DNA of 64,000 nt from Prauserella_A sp040635515 (GTDB lineage Bacteria; Actinomycetota; Actinomycetes; Mycobacteriales; Pseudonocardiaceae). This document shows positions 25,563 to 34,751 of the stretch, piece by piece. The position numbers were made by a program, and so were the translations under genes. The notes beneath the pieces are model-generated. The model had not been told where the DNA came from. It made no database searches and was given only the letters and a program-made list of their open reading frames with translations. The stretch lies in contig JBEYHY010000001.1 of the NCBI GenBank assembly GCA_040635515.1, positions 1,178,001-1,242,000 of the forward strand, read 5' to 3'. Within the stretch, counting starts at the first letter, position 1. Every line of letters begins with the position of its first letter.

Positions 25563-26654
25563 CTACCGGGAACGGGCCGGCCCAGGCGCACGCGCACCGG
25601 CCAGCGCCGCGGCGTGCCCCGCGCCCAGCCCTTCGGCGACGGCCACGATCCGGCCGTCCGACACGCGGATCGCGGTCTCGCTCGCGTCGCTCACCGCGGT
25701 CACCCCGGCCGCCGCGGCAAGAGCGCCCTTCTCGTCGCACACCACCTGCACCTCGGGGATGGCTCGCGCGGGAAACGCCTGCCTGAGCCTGCCACGCACC
25801 TCGGCGAGCATGAGCCGCACCAGCGGTACCAGCTCGCCGGGATTTCCGGTGACGACGACCGCGGTGACCCGGCAGCCCTCCGGTGCGGCTCTCACCGCGT
25901 CTTCGACCGCGGAGAGCCGGTGCGGCCCGAGCACGGTCACCACGCCGTCGCCGGTGAGTACGGCCGGCTCGTCGCGGAGGAGATCGACGGCGGGAGCAGG
26001 CTCCCATGGCAGCGAGCAGCGCCGGGATTTCGGCACGATCGGCGGTCCCTGCCAGCTGTCGGCGAGGTCGAGCCCGGCCAGTTTCTCGCAGGCCGCCACA
26101 ACATTGAACGGCTCGACGAAACCGGGGGCGGCCGAGGCCAGCTCACTCGCGCCGTGCAGCGTGGTGAGTGCCACCTCCGCCGTCCGCACCAGTCGCCGTC
26201 CTCCAGGATCCGGTTCCAGCGCTTCCAGCGCGAGTCCGATCAGGATCGCGTCGAGCCGCAGAAGTTGCGTGAACGAGCGGCGGATGTCGTCGCCGGCGAC
26301 GATCTCCGGCACCAGCTCCGCACCGAGGCTCGCGGCACCGAAGCGATCGTCGGTGGCGAGCGGGAATCGCGCGACCCACGCCCTGGCCAGCGCGGCGAGG
26401 GCTCCCGCGCGATCGTGTCCGGGCTCGCCTTCCGCGTCGGCCAGGCGTTCGGCTTCGTCGGCGAGCACGGCGAAGTAGAGCGCGCGCTTGCCGGGAAAGT
26501 TGGAGTAGACCGCTCCCCTGGTCAGCTCCGCCCGTTCGGCAATGGCGTCGATCTTGGCTTCGCGAAAGCCTCGTTCGGCGAATTCGGCGCGAGCCGAGGC
26601 CAGTACCTTGGCCCGGTTGCGTTCCTGCGTTTCCGCCCTGCTGAGCCGGACCAT
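25563..26654 (-). CDS. TetR family regulator with an extra C-terminal domain
   Basis: 363 residues, about 160 longer than a usual TetR. HTH at residues 15-60 (KIDAIAERAELTRGAVYSNF) and the TetR_C-like helical region to about 190. The extra part (about 200-363) contains VVCDEKGALAAAAGVTAVSD and IRVSDGRIVAVAEG. This resembles the second half of a thioredoxin/peroxiredoxin-like fold (inference from pattern), without a CxxC pair. Divergent from a LuxR-type regulator. Confidence 0.75.
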   Translation of the reverse strand: MVRLSRAETQERNRAKVLASARAEFAERGFREAKIDAIAERAELTRGAVYSNFPGKRALYFAVLADEAERLADAEGEPGHDRAGALAALARAWVARFPLATDDRFGAASLGAELVPEIVAGDDIRRSFTQLLRLDAILIGLALEALEPDPGGRRLVRTAEVALTTLHGASELASAAPGFVEPFNVVAACEKLAGLDLADSWQGPPIVPKSRRCSLPWEPAPAVDLLRDEPAVLTGDGVVTVLGPHRLSAVEDAVRAAPEGCRVTAVVVTGNPGELVPLVRLMLAEVRGRLRQAFPARAIPEVQVVCDEKGALAAAAGVTAVSDASETAIRVSDGRIVAVAEGLGAGHAAALAGARAPGPARSR

Positions 26655-26775
26655 CGCTTGCCAACACCCCGAGTCGTCGCTCTCACGGAAACCGCCATCC
26701 GGATGTTATCACCATCTGAACAGTTCCGGCTTCCGCGGTCCCCCGTCGCACGGGCACCCTGCCGATACTCTGCTC

Positions 26776-26797
26776 CGATCATGATCTTGTGATCGGA
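26776..26797. promoter_or_regulatory. inverted repeat in the divergent regulator promoter
   Basis: CCGATCA (26776-26782) and TGATCGG (26791-26797) flank an 8-bp spacer, lying 19 bp before the LuxR-type start at 26816. Candidate operator or autoregulatory site. Confidence 0.35.
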
Positions 26798-26815
26798 GGG
26801 CAAGGTGAAGACGGC

Positions 26816-27826
26816 GTGCTGAGCGGACTCGGGATCGACGACATCGCCGAGCGGGTGTACCGGTCGCTGCTGGAGTGTCCCTCGGTCCCGCCCGGTGACC
26901 TCGCGCGGACGCTCGGCGTGACCGAACCGCGGATCGGTGAGGCGCTCACGCTGCTCGGCGAGCTCGGATTGGTCAGAAAGGGCACCGGAAACCGGCCCGT
27001 CCACCCCGCCATCGCGCTGACCCCACTCGTGTCGAAGGCCCGGGCCGCGCTGGTCGCCGAGCGGCACAAAGTCGAACTGGCCGAGGCGGGCATCGCCGAG
27101 CTGGCGACCCTCGTGCCGCCGCCGGGCTCCGGCGACACCGAGGACACCGCGGGCATCACGGTCAACAGGGGGACAGCCGCGGCGTGGGCATGCCTGGAGC
27201 ACGTGGTCGCCACCGCCCGCTCCGAGGTGCGCGTCCTCGCCGCCTCGGGACCCGCGCCCGGCGTCGACGATCCCGACGATTACGCCGCGATCCTGGATCT
27301 CGCGGTCCGGCTCGCCTCCCGCGGGGTCGATCTGCGACTGATCCTGCTCGACAGCGTCAGGCTGGTTCCGCGAATCGTCGAAGGCGCTCACCGCATGCTC
27401 ACCGAGGGAGTGCGGCTCCGGACCATCGCCACGCTTCCGGCCTGGCTGTTCCTCGTCGACGACGAATACGTGGTGACCGCGCTCGACCCCGCCGACGGGA
27501 CGCGAGGCAGCGTCACCCAGCGGACGCGGGGGGCCGTGGCGCTCGCGTCGGAGTTGTTCGCCAGGACGTGGCGGGAGGCGACCCCGTTCGGCGAAGCATC
27601 CCCTTCCGGTATCGAACTCTCCGGCGCGCAACGGCGACTGCTCGCGATGATCGTCAACGGCAGCAAGGACGACACGATCGCCCGGCAGTTCAGCGTCTCC
27701 ACTCGCACGGTGCGCAGGATGATCACGGAACTCTACGACGTGGCAGGCGTTTCCGGTCGCATCCCGCTCGCCTTTCGCGCGGCACAACGAGGCTGGCTGT
27801 CCGAGTCCGAACTCGACCGGCTCTGA
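26816..27826 (+). CDS. LuxR-type regulator with TrmB-like N-terminal HTH
   Basis: 336 residues. N-terminal winged HTH (DIAERVYRSLLECPSVPPGD, LGVTEPRIGEAL) like TrmB sugar-responsive regulators. The middle region resembles a PLD-like sensor. The C-terminal LuxR/GerE HTH is NGSKDDTIARQFSVSTRTVRRMITELYD (positions about 280-307). A common actinobacterial architecture of unknown ligand. GTG 26816 is preferred to GTG 26789 because GGTGA lies upstream and the family starts at this point. Confidence 0.75.
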   Translation: MLSGLGIDDIAERVYRSLLECPSVPPGDLARTLGVTEPRIGEALTLLGELGLVRKGTGNRPVHPAIALTPLVSKARAALVAERHKVELAEAGIAELATLVPPPGSGDTEDTAGITVNRGTAAAWACLEHVVATARSEVRVLAASGPAPGVDDPDDYAAILDLAVRLASRGVDLRLILLDSVRLVPRIVEGAHRMLTEGVRLRTIATLPAWLFLVDDEYVVTALDPADGTRGSVTQRTRGAVALASELFARTWREATPFGEASPSGIELSGAQRRLLAMIVNGSKDDTIARQFSVSTRTVRRMITELYDVAGVSGRIPLAFRAAQRGWLSESELDRL

Positions 27827-27829
27827 GCG

Positions 27830-27869
27830 GCGCTGGCCACTCGTTGCCATGGCAGCGAGTGGCCAGCGC
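27830..27869 (+). terminator. long-stem terminator after the LuxR-type gene
   Basis: A 19-bp stem with one G-U wobble (GCGCTGGCCACTCGTTGCC and its partner) around a 2-nt loop, 4 bp after the stop codon. Confidence 0.75.
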
Positions 27870-27942
27870 CCGGCGGTCGTCACAGCGGTCGCACGCCCGT
27901 AGGGTTCCCCGCACTGGAGGAAACCTGCCGGAAGGGTTCACT

Positions 27943-28410
27943 GTGGACACTCGAAGGACCGGTGCCGCGCAACGAAAAGCCTCATGGTGGCTGCCGATCA
28001 CGGGCGTGCTTGCCGCAGTCGTCGCGGCCGTTGTCGTTCTCGTCGTGTTGTTCACCGGGACCGGTGACGACGAGGAACCGGCAGGGCAGATTGCGCTGAC
28101 ACCCCGATACGAGCCCGGAATCGCGGTGCCCGCCGCGGCGGCCGATACGGCGACCACCCTGGTGACCGGCGATCCCGGCGCACAACGCGCGGTCCTCACC
28201 CCGGAACTGGCCGAGCTGTTGCCGGAGGGACGGCTGTTCCCGGGGAACGCGCGCCTGGTCCTGCATGACGGGAGCTGGCACGAGGGCAACGGATACGCCA
28301 ACGCGATGGGCACCGTGTCGGTACGAGGACAACCGGACCGCACGGTGCTCTTCGCCTTCGCACAGCGGGACGGCGAATGGCGGATCACCCTCGCGGAGGT
28401 GGTCTCGTGA
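27943..28410 (+). CDS. membrane-anchored hypothetical protein
   Basis: 155 residues: short basic N-terminus, one transmembrane helix (about 15-40, WWLPITGVLAAVVAAVVVLV), then an extracytoplasmic domain ending in LFAFAQRDGEWRITLAEVV, which has the look of an NTF2-like or DUF4878-type fold. GTG 27943 has GGAAGGG about 6 bp upstream. Its stop overlaps the start of the hydrolase gene by GTGA, so the two are co-translated. Confidence 0.6.
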   Translation: MDTRRTGAAQRKASWWLPITGVLAAVVAAVVVLVVLFTGTGDDEEPAGQIALTPRYEPGIAVPAAAADTATTLVTGDPGAQRAVLTPELAELLPEGRLFPGNARLVLHDGSWHEGNGYANAMGTVSVRGQPDRTVLFAFAQRDGEWRITLAEVVS

Positions 28411-30506
28411 AGGCCCGGAAACTCGGCGGGGTCCTCGCGGCCACGCTCACGCTCGCGGCGCTGGTACTCGCGACCGGAACCGCTACTCCGGCGCACGCGG
28501 ACACCGTGGAGTGCGCCACCCGCTCGCTGAAGCCGGTTGTGGAGAGACAACCCGTGGAAGACACGGTGCCGGTGATCTTCGTGCACGGCATCAACGCCGA
28601 CGCCACAACGTGGGACTCCCCCGAAGGCAACACCTTTCCCCGGCAGATGGCACGGGAAGAGGGCGTCACCGCGTGGACCTTCGACTACGGCTTCGCGAAC
28701 CCGGAGTGGGTGACCGATCCCCGCATCGGTCCCGCGCTCGGAACCGCCATCGACTGCCTGGCCGAGGCGAGCGGGCACCAGGTCGTTCTCGTCGACCATT
28801 CGATGGGCGGCCTCGCCACCCAGGTCGCCGTCAACGAGCGGGCCGCCGGTGGCGGGCGGGTGTGGCAGCGCGTCGCGGAGGTGATCACGATCGCCACGCC
28901 CTACCGCGGCTCGCTGACACTGAGCGCCGCTCAACTCGGCACCCATCTTGTGCCCAGCCCGAAAGCCCGCGTCGTCATGGAGGCGCTGCTCGGGACCTGC
29001 ACCGGAATCACCAAGGTGTCCGACTCGAATCCGTGCGACATCGCATCGGTGCTTCGCGGCCCGCAGGGAACGGCGCTCATGTACGACTCGCCGCAGATCG
29101 CCGAACTTCCCGCATGGCCGCCGGAGCTGCCCGTCAGGGTCTTCGCGGGTGACATCGGCGTGCGGCTCGGTGTGTGGCGCACCGACTCCGAGCCGGTACG
29201 CATCGGCGACCTCGCGGTGAGCCTCGACTCGGCCACCGCGCACCACACCGTCGGCAAGCCGCGCGTTCTCAGCTGTGAAGCCACACTGCTGCAGAGAGTG
29301 AAGGTGGGCTTCTTCCGCGTGCCCACGCCGTCGAAGAGCCTGCTCACCAGCCCATGCAACCATTTCAACATCAAGACCCATCAGCCCGTGATCAACGAGA
29401 TCATCGACAGGGTCGCCGAAATCCGGGCGGAACAACAAGACGCCGAGGGAAGACTCGGCTACGCCACGGCCGACGGCATCAGGGTGTGGGACGCGCGCTC
29501 GGGCACCAGCCACACCATCGCGCAACTACCGGACGGCCACACGGCGGGGGCGCTCGCCTGGTCCGGCGACGGCTCGGCCATCGCATGGACGACGCGGTCG
29601 GAGAAGACCGGACGCACCGGCCGGGTCTACCGCGCCGATGCCGGCACCGCGACGCGCGGAGCATCGGTCCGGTCGTGGCCGTGCGAGAGTTGCGGGTCCG
29701 TCGCCTTCCAGGGCGAGCTGCTGATCTCCGTGCCCGAGGACAGCACCGAGCCAGTGCTACGCGGGTTTCCCGCCGACGGATCGCCGCCACGCGACCTTCC
29801 GGTGACCGGACTGCCACCGCAAGACCCCGAGTTGTGCGAGTACAGCTGGTGTGGCGTCAGACTGGTCGGCGGAACGGGTAGCGCCGACGGCATCATGCTC
29901 GCGCACAGCTCGACCGGTGGCGGCAACTTCGGGGGCGCCGACCGGCTCGTCCGGGTCGGCGATGACGGTACGGTGCGGGCAGCCTACGACGTCGTCGGCA
30001 TCTATGCCCCCACGGATCTGGTGTTCAGCCCCGACCGCGGCACGGCTGCCTATACGGCCTTCCAGCACCTCAGCGCGTGTGAGGAATCGACGAGCGTCGT
30101 CCTGCTCGATCTCGCGACCGGCGCGGTGACCACACCGGAACTACCCGGCGCTCCCGACGGCACCTGGGTGGTGTCGATTTGGTTCGACGCCATGGGCACG
30201 GCCTTCGCGGCGTTCGCTGCGATGCCTTCCTGCGCGGGCGAACCCGCGTGGGAGGGCATCCGGGTGTTCCGTCTCGGCGAGAACGGGAACTGGAAGGTCA
30301 CCGACAGCGGGCCGGCGGAGGCCGCCGGGGAGCCGATCGCGATCGCCCAGCACGCCGAAGGCAGCGCGGTGCTGAGCGGGACCCGGCCCGAACCGTTCCA
30401 AGTGGCCGGGCCGGGCACACTGACCGTCTCCCGCGACGGAGAACAGGCCACGGTCGCGGAGGGCGTCACCCACTTCGCCTGGAGCCCGTCCTCGGCGGGC
30501 CGGTAA
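28407..30506 (+). CDS. secreted alpha/beta hydrolase (lipase-like) with C-terminal beta-propeller
   Basis: 699 residues with a cleavable signal peptide ending ATPAHA-DTVE (about residue 32). The hydrolase part (40-330) has VIFVHGINADATTWDS and nucleophile motif VDHSMGGLATQV, like PGAP1/triacylglycerol-lipase-type enzymes. From about 350 WD40/TolB-like blades appear (GYATADGIRVWDARSG, LAWSGDGSAIAWTTR, VFSPDRGTAAYTAF). Probably acts outside the cell on an ester or lipid. Coupled to the membrane protein before it. Confidence 0.7.
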   Translation: MKARKLGGVLAATLTLAALVLATGTATPAHADTVECATRSLKPVVERQPVEDTVPVIFVHGINADATTWDSPEGNTFPRQMAREEGVTAWTFDYGFANPEWVTDPRIGPALGTAIDCLAEASGHQVVLVDHSMGGLATQVAVNERAAGGGRVWQRVAEVITIATPYRGSLTLSAAQLGTHLVPSPKARVVMEALLGTCTGITKVSDSNPCDIASVLRGPQGTALMYDSPQIAELPAWPPELPVRVFAGDIGVRLGVWRTDSEPVRIGDLAVSLDSATAHHTVGKPRVLSCEATLLQRVKVGFFRVPTPSKSLLTSPCNHFNIKTHQPVINEIIDRVAEIRAEQQDAEGRLGYATADGIRVWDARSGTSHTIAQLPDGHTAGALAWSGDGSAIAWTTRSEKTGRTGRVYRADAGTATRGASVRSWPCESCGSVAFQGELLISVPEDSTEPVLRGFPADGSPPRDLPVTGLPPQDPELCEYSWCGVRLVGGTGSADGIMLAHSSTGGGNFGGADRLVRVGDDGTVRAAYDVVGIYAPTDLVFSPDRGTAAYTAFQHLSACEESTSVVLLDLATGAVTTPELPGAPDGTWVVSIWFDAMGTAFAAFAAMPSCAGEPAWEGIRVFRLGENGNWKVTDSGPAEAAGEPIAIAQHAEGSAVLSGTRPEPFQVAGPGTLTVSRDGEQATVAEGVTHFAWSPSSAGR

Positions 30507-30595
30507 GCCGGTTCGGGCAAATCGCCGCGAAGCCGGCGCCTGCGATGGCATTCTCGGCGGGGACGGAAATCCTCAGCGGCAAGGGATGGTCCAGG

Positions 30596-31771
30596 ATGGC
30601 AGAGCTTCATGTCAGCGACGAGTTCGGTCCTCTCCTCACGCGGCTCCGCGACATCGATCCCCTGCTACGCGCAAACGCCGCGAAAGGCGAGGAACTGGGC
30701 AGGCTGACCGACGAGGCGATCGCCGCGCTCACCGGGACCGGCGCGTTCGGAATCGGCATCCCCCGGGAACTCGGGGGCTACGAGTTCTCGCCACGCCAGG
30801 CGATCGAGACCATCGCCGCGGTCTCCTACGCTGACGCCTCCGCCGGCTGGACGTTCATGGCGTTGCAGATGATCACCGGCACCACGGCCGCCTACCTCCC
30901 TGCGGAGGGCGCCGCGTCGTTGTTTCCGGCCGGCGACGACCACGCGCTCATCGCCGGGCAGGGCACCAAGCTGGGTACCGCGGTGAGAGTCGAGGGCGGC
31001 TACCGGATCACCGGTCACTGGCACTTCGCGTCCGGTATCGCCCACGCGAGCCACATCCACACCGCCGCACTGTGCGAGGAAACCGGCGCCGCGCTGGTGT
31101 TCACGCTCCCCAAAGAACAGGCCGAACTCGTCGACAACTGGAACGTCATGGGCCTGAAAGCCACGAGCAGCATCGACTACGTGTGCTCGGACGTCTTCGT
31201 ACCGGACAGCCATGTCTACGAGATCGCGACCACCGACGCCAAGCAGGGTGGTGCGCTCTACCGCATGGGTCTTGCCAACATGTCGGGTATCTGTCATACC
31301 GGCTGGGCACTCGGCGTGGGCCGCAGGATGCTCGACGAACTGAAACTGCTGGCAGCCGGCAAGACCGGCACGCCGAACGCCGCCGTCGACACGCAGCAGT
31401 TCTACGCCGAGTACGCGCGAGCGGAAAGCACCCTGCGATCGGCGAAGGCGTGGGCGATGGAGGTGTGGGAGGGCAACGAGCGGACCCTCGACGAGGGCGC
31501 GTTGCTGAGCACGGAACAGGAAACGCTCACCAGGCTGATGCTCAACAACACGACCTGGTCGGTGCACGCGGTCGGTCAGACCGTCTACCGGTGGGCGGCG
31601 ACCGCGGCATTGCGCGAAGGCGTGTTGCAGCGGTACTTCCGCGACCTGCACGCGGGAACCCAGCACGTCACGTCGGGTCCGATCGTGTTGCAGCACTGTG
31701 GAAAGTCTCTGTCCGGCCTGGCGGCCCCTGACGCGCGGTGGGTGTTTCTGGAGTTGCGCGAGAACGCCTGA
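30596..31771 (+). CDS. acyl-CoA-dehydrogenase-fold flavin monooxygenase (HsaA-like)
   Basis: 391 residues, a second member of the family found at 9505. Markers: GIGIPRELGGYEFSPRQAIE, ASAGWTFMALQ, GHWHFASGIAHASHIHTAAL, NVMGLKATSSIDYVCSDVFV, HAGTQHVTSGPIVLQHCGK. These enzymes use reduced flavin from a separate reductase to hydroxylate aromatic or polyketide substrates. It is 90 bp after the hydrolase and may be its own unit. Substrate unknown. Confidence 0.7.
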   Translation: MAELHVSDEFGPLLTRLRDIDPLLRANAAKGEELGRLTDEAIAALTGTGAFGIGIPRELGGYEFSPRQAIETIAAVSYADASAGWTFMALQMITGTTAAYLPAEGAASLFPAGDDHALIAGQGTKLGTAVRVEGGYRITGHWHFASGIAHASHIHTAALCEETGAALVFTLPKEQAELVDNWNVMGLKATSSIDYVCSDVFVPDSHVYEIATTDAKQGGALYRMGLANMSGICHTGWALGVGRRMLDELKLLAAGKTGTPNAAVDTQQFYAEYARAESTLRSAKAWAMEVWEGNERTLDEGALLSTEQETLTRLMLNNTTWSVHAVGQTVYRWAATAALREGVLQRYFRDLHAGTQHVTSGPIVLQHCGKSLSGLAAPDARWVFLELRENA

Positions 31772-31787
31772 CGTCTTGCCGAAGAGT

Positions 31788-31812
31788 CCCGGCGGGCAGG
31801 CGGCCCGCCGGG
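31788..31812. terminator. bidirectional terminator between the flavoenzyme and helD genes
   Basis: Perfect 10-bp stem CCCGGCGGGC/GCCCGCCGGG with a 5-nt loop, between convergent stops at 31771 and 31822. Confidence 0.65.
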
Positions 31813-31821
31813 AACCCGGCC

Positions 31822-34020
31822 TCACCCGGCTCGCCGGGTCGCCTCCGCGAACGCCTCTCTCCCGGAGAGCCCGCGCAGCGACTCCGGCAACGGGGCCGTG
31901 TGCAGTACGCCGAGACGCTGCGTTGCCCTGGTCAGCGCTACGTAGAGCTCGGCAGCGCCACTCGGCCCCTCGGCGAGAATCCGTTCCGGTTCGACCACGA
32001 GCACGGCGTCGAACTCCAGGCCCTTGGTCTCCGAAGCGGGAACGGCCCCCGGGGTCCCGGGTGGTCCGATCACGACGCTGATGCCCTCCCTGCCCGCTTC
32101 CTCGTGCTCGAACTCCTCGATCGCCGCGCGAAGCTCATCCCCGGTCACGCTTCTCGCCCACGGCTGGATCCCGTTGGCACGTACCGATTCCGGTGGCCGG
32201 ACTCCCGGCGCGAACTCGGCGAGCAACGCGGCCGCCACCGCCATGATCTCCGCCGGAGTGCGGTAGTTCACCGACAGACTCCGGTATTCCCAGCGGCCGG
32301 GCACGTAGCGGTCCAGCATCGAACCCCACGACGAGGCGCCCGCGACGGACCTGCGCTGGGCGAGATCGCCGACGACGGTGAAGGAACGGCCGGGGCACCG
32401 GCGCATCAGCACTCGCCAATCCATTTCGGACAGTTCCTGCGCCTCGTCGACCACGACGTGCCGGTAGGTCCAGTCCCGGTCCGCCGAAGCGCGTTCGACG
32501 AGGTCGCGGGTATCGGCCTGGACGAACCGCTCGGCGAGATCCTCCGCGTAGAGCAGGTCTTGAGCCAGCAGGTGATCCTCGTCGTCCATGAGGTCGTGGC
32601 GGTCGGTCTCGATGAGTTTCAGCACCCCGGCCGCGTACGCCGTTTCGGCCTCGCGTTCCCGATCGGCGGCCGTGCCGGGGCGCTGCCCGCCCAGCAGGTC
32701 GACGAGCTCGTCGAGCAGCGGCACGTCGGACACGGTCCACGCCTCTCCATCGGCTCGCCACAGCACCTCGTCCGCGCCCGCGGCCCGCAGCCGGTCCCTG
32801 GAGGTGTACAGCGAAGCCAGCAGCGATTCCGGAGTAAGCACGGGCCACAACTGGTCCAATGCCGCGACGAACTTCTCGTCGGCGGCCAGTTCCTTCAGCA
32901 GGTCGGCACGCAGTTCTTCCCACGCGTCACGGTCACCTCTGGTCAGCCAGCCGTTGCCGATCCTGCCGATGGCCCGCTCGGTGAGCGCCCAGGTGAGGAC
33001 CTCGGTGAACACCGCGCGGGCCTCGTTGTGCGGCAGGCCGCTCGCCCTCGCCTCGTCCCTCGCCCACCCCGCGATGTCGGCGCCGATCCGTACCGTCACG
33101 TCGGCCAGTTCGACCGGAACCGGTTGTTCCGGGAGGCGTTGCCGGTCGGCCACCGCGGCGGCCAGCACGTCCAGGATCCCCAGCGAGCCCTTGATCCTGG
33201 CGGCCTCCGGGGTGTCCTCGGCTGTCGTGCGCATGCCCGGCACCAGATCGCCGGGCGTCATGAACACCACATCGGACTCGCCGAGCGAGGGCAGCACCCT
33301 CCCGATGTGGTCGAGGAACGCGGGATTCGGGCCGACCACCAGCACGCCGTGGCGTTCCATCCGTTCCCGCTGGGTGTAGAGCAGGTATGCGACCCTGTGC
33401 AGCGCCACCACGGTCTTGCCGGTGCCGGGACCGCCCTCGATCACGAGCACACCGGGGTGATCGAACCGGATGATCTCGTCCTGCTCGGCCTGGATGGTCG
33501 CCACGATGTCGCGCATCCCCTCACCGCGCGGCGCGTTGACGGCCGCGAGCAACGCCGCGTCACCGTGGTCACCCTCGCCCGGCCGTCCCAGCACCTCGTC
33601 GGTGAAGTCGAGGATCTGACGTCCACGCGGGTGGAACTGACGGCGGCGGCGCGTGTTCTCCGGCGTCGCCGCCGTCGCGGTGTAGAACGCCCTCGCCGCT
33701 GGCGCGCGCCAGTCGAGAAGCACCGGCTCGTAGTCGTCGTCCTCATCGAAAAGGCCGATTCTGCCGATGTAGCAACGCTCACCCGTTACGCTGTCCAGCC
33801 TGCCGAAACACAATCCCTCGTCGGCTATGTTCAGTCGTCTGATCTCCCTCGCGAGCGCGCGAACCTCGACATCTCGCTCCATCGGCGTTCCGCCGCCGTC
33901 CCCCAGCGCGAGGTCGTATCGCTGCTTCACGCGTGCGCGCTCGGCGTCGAGTCGCGCGTAGAGCCCGGCCACGTAGCCTCGCTCCGATCGCAATTCCTGT
34001 TCGTACCCCTGAGTTGACAC
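31822..34020 (-). CDS. helD: HelD-type superfamily 1 helicase (RNA polymerase recycling factor)
   Basis: 732 residues. The N-terminal coiled-coil arm (EQELRSERGYVAGLYARLDAERARVKQRYD, positions 7-36) is the segment that enters the RNAP secondary channel in HelD. Walker A GGPGTGKTVVALHR lies near 190. Between the 1A parts is a HelD-specific insertion; motif II VVDEAQELSEMDW and the motif VI area ELYVALTRATQRLGVL follow. Actinobacterial HelD frees stalled RNAP and can protect against rifamycins. GTG 34020 has GAGGGG only 3 bp upstream. I did not find the rifamycin-associated element described upstream of helR genes. Confidence 0.85.
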   Translation of the reverse strand: MSTQGYEQELRSERGYVAGLYARLDAERARVKQRYDLALGDGGGTPMERDVEVRALAREIRRLNIADEGLCFGRLDSVTGERCYIGRIGLFDEDDDYEPVLLDWRAPAARAFYTATAATPENTRRRRQFHPRGRQILDFTDEVLGRPGEGDHGDAALLAAVNAPRGEGMRDIVATIQAEQDEIIRFDHPGVLVIEGGPGTGKTVVALHRVAYLLYTQRERMERHGVLVVGPNPAFLDHIGRVLPSLGESDVVFMTPGDLVPGMRTTAEDTPEAARIKGSLGILDVLAAAVADRQRLPEQPVPVELADVTVRIGADIAGWARDEARASGLPHNEARAVFTEVLTWALTERAIGRIGNGWLTRGDRDAWEELRADLLKELAADEKFVAALDQLWPVLTPESLLASLYTSRDRLRAAGADEVLWRADGEAWTVSDVPLLDELVDLLGGQRPGTAADREREAETAYAAGVLKLIETDRHDLMDDEDHLLAQDLLYAEDLAERFVQADTRDLVERASADRDWTYRHVVVDEAQELSEMDWRVLMRRCPGRSFTVVGDLAQRRSVAGASSWGSMLDRYVPGRWEYRSLSVNYRTPAEIMAVAAALLAEFAPGVRPPESVRANGIQPWARSVTGDELRAAIEEFEHEEAGREGISVVIGPPGTPGAVPASETKGLEFDAVLVVEPERILAEGPSGAAELYVALTRATQRLGVLHTAPLPESLRGLSGREAFAEATRRAG

Positions 34021-34210
34021 GTACCCCTCGCAACCGTTACTCTGACCTTAGTTCGGCGGGTTTTCCTCGATATATCTGGAAAACACGTCGATTTTTCATT
34101 GTCCGTCACGTGTCAAGTCCACGCTTTCGGCGGCAGGTCACAACGGTGGGCTGGCGGAGATGACCGGCCGGGGACACGGCGCCGGTTCGGAAACCGCGAG
34201 AGACGCGGAC

Positions 34211-34567
34211 TCAGCCCGCGATGCCGGGTTGATCGAGGATCCACAACCAGGTGCCGTCCGGCTGGCGGCGGGCCACCTCGGCCGTCGCTCCGCCTCCGGG
34301 CAGCCGCACCGAGGTCAGCGCGAGGTCACCGCTGCGCAATGTCGGCTGCTGGTGCCCCGGGGCGAATGTCGGTCTGCCGGACACGATGCGCTCGTACGCC
34401 TCGCGGATCTCGCCGTGTCCCGAGGCCAGCTCGCCTCCGGGAAGTGCGAGTACCGCCTCCGGCTCGTACAGGGCGACCAGACCTTCGACGTCAGCCGCGT
34501 TGAGCCGCTCCACGACGAAACGGTTGAGATCCTCGGGCCGCGTGGCCCGATCCTTGAGTTCACTCAT
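34211..34567 (-). CDS. SnoaL-like / NTF2-fold protein
   Basis: 118 residues. VVERLNAADVEGLVALYEPEAVLALPGGELASGHGEIREAYERI (positions 18-61) is the standard start of SnoaL/DUF4440-like small NTF2-fold proteins; WLWILDQPG near the end fits the last strand. ATG 34567 has GGGAGG 9 bp upstream. Function cannot be inferred further. It is downstream of the cupredoxin gene on the same strand but separated by a strong hairpin and array E, so probably its own unit. Confidence 0.7.
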   Translation of the reverse strand: MSELKDRATRPEDLNRFVVERLNAADVEGLVALYEPEAVLALPGGELASGHGEIREAYERIVSGRPTFAPGHQQPTLRSGDLALTSVRLPGGGATAEVARRQPDGTWLWILDQPGIAG

Positions 34568-34633
34568 CGGCCGCATCCTCCCGGATCGGTAGCACCGCGG
34601 TGCCGATCCTGCCACGCGGCTACCGCCAGCGGG

Positions 34634-34705
34634 GATCTCGACGTTCCCAGTGCGGATCTCGACGTCCCCAGTGCGGATGTCGGCGGCCTGAGTGCGGGAC
34701 TCGCG
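34634..34705 (-). repeat. 21-bp tandem array E (3 units plus leader)
   Basis: Units at 34634, 34655 and 34676, closed by GGACTCGCG. Orientation is that of the cupredoxin gene ending at 34752; the order from the gene is stop, hairpin, leader, units, the same as at metX. Confidence 0.85.
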
Positions 34706-34715
34706 GGCGGTGCGA

Positions 34716-34747
34716 GCAGGCCCTGGCGCGTGCGCGCCAGGGCCTGC
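34716..34747 (-). terminator. perfect 15-bp hairpin after the cupredoxin gene
   Basis: GCAGGCCCTGGCGCG and its exact complement around 2 nt, 4 bp beyond the stop. It precedes array E. Confidence 0.75.
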
Positions 34748-34751
34748 CGGC

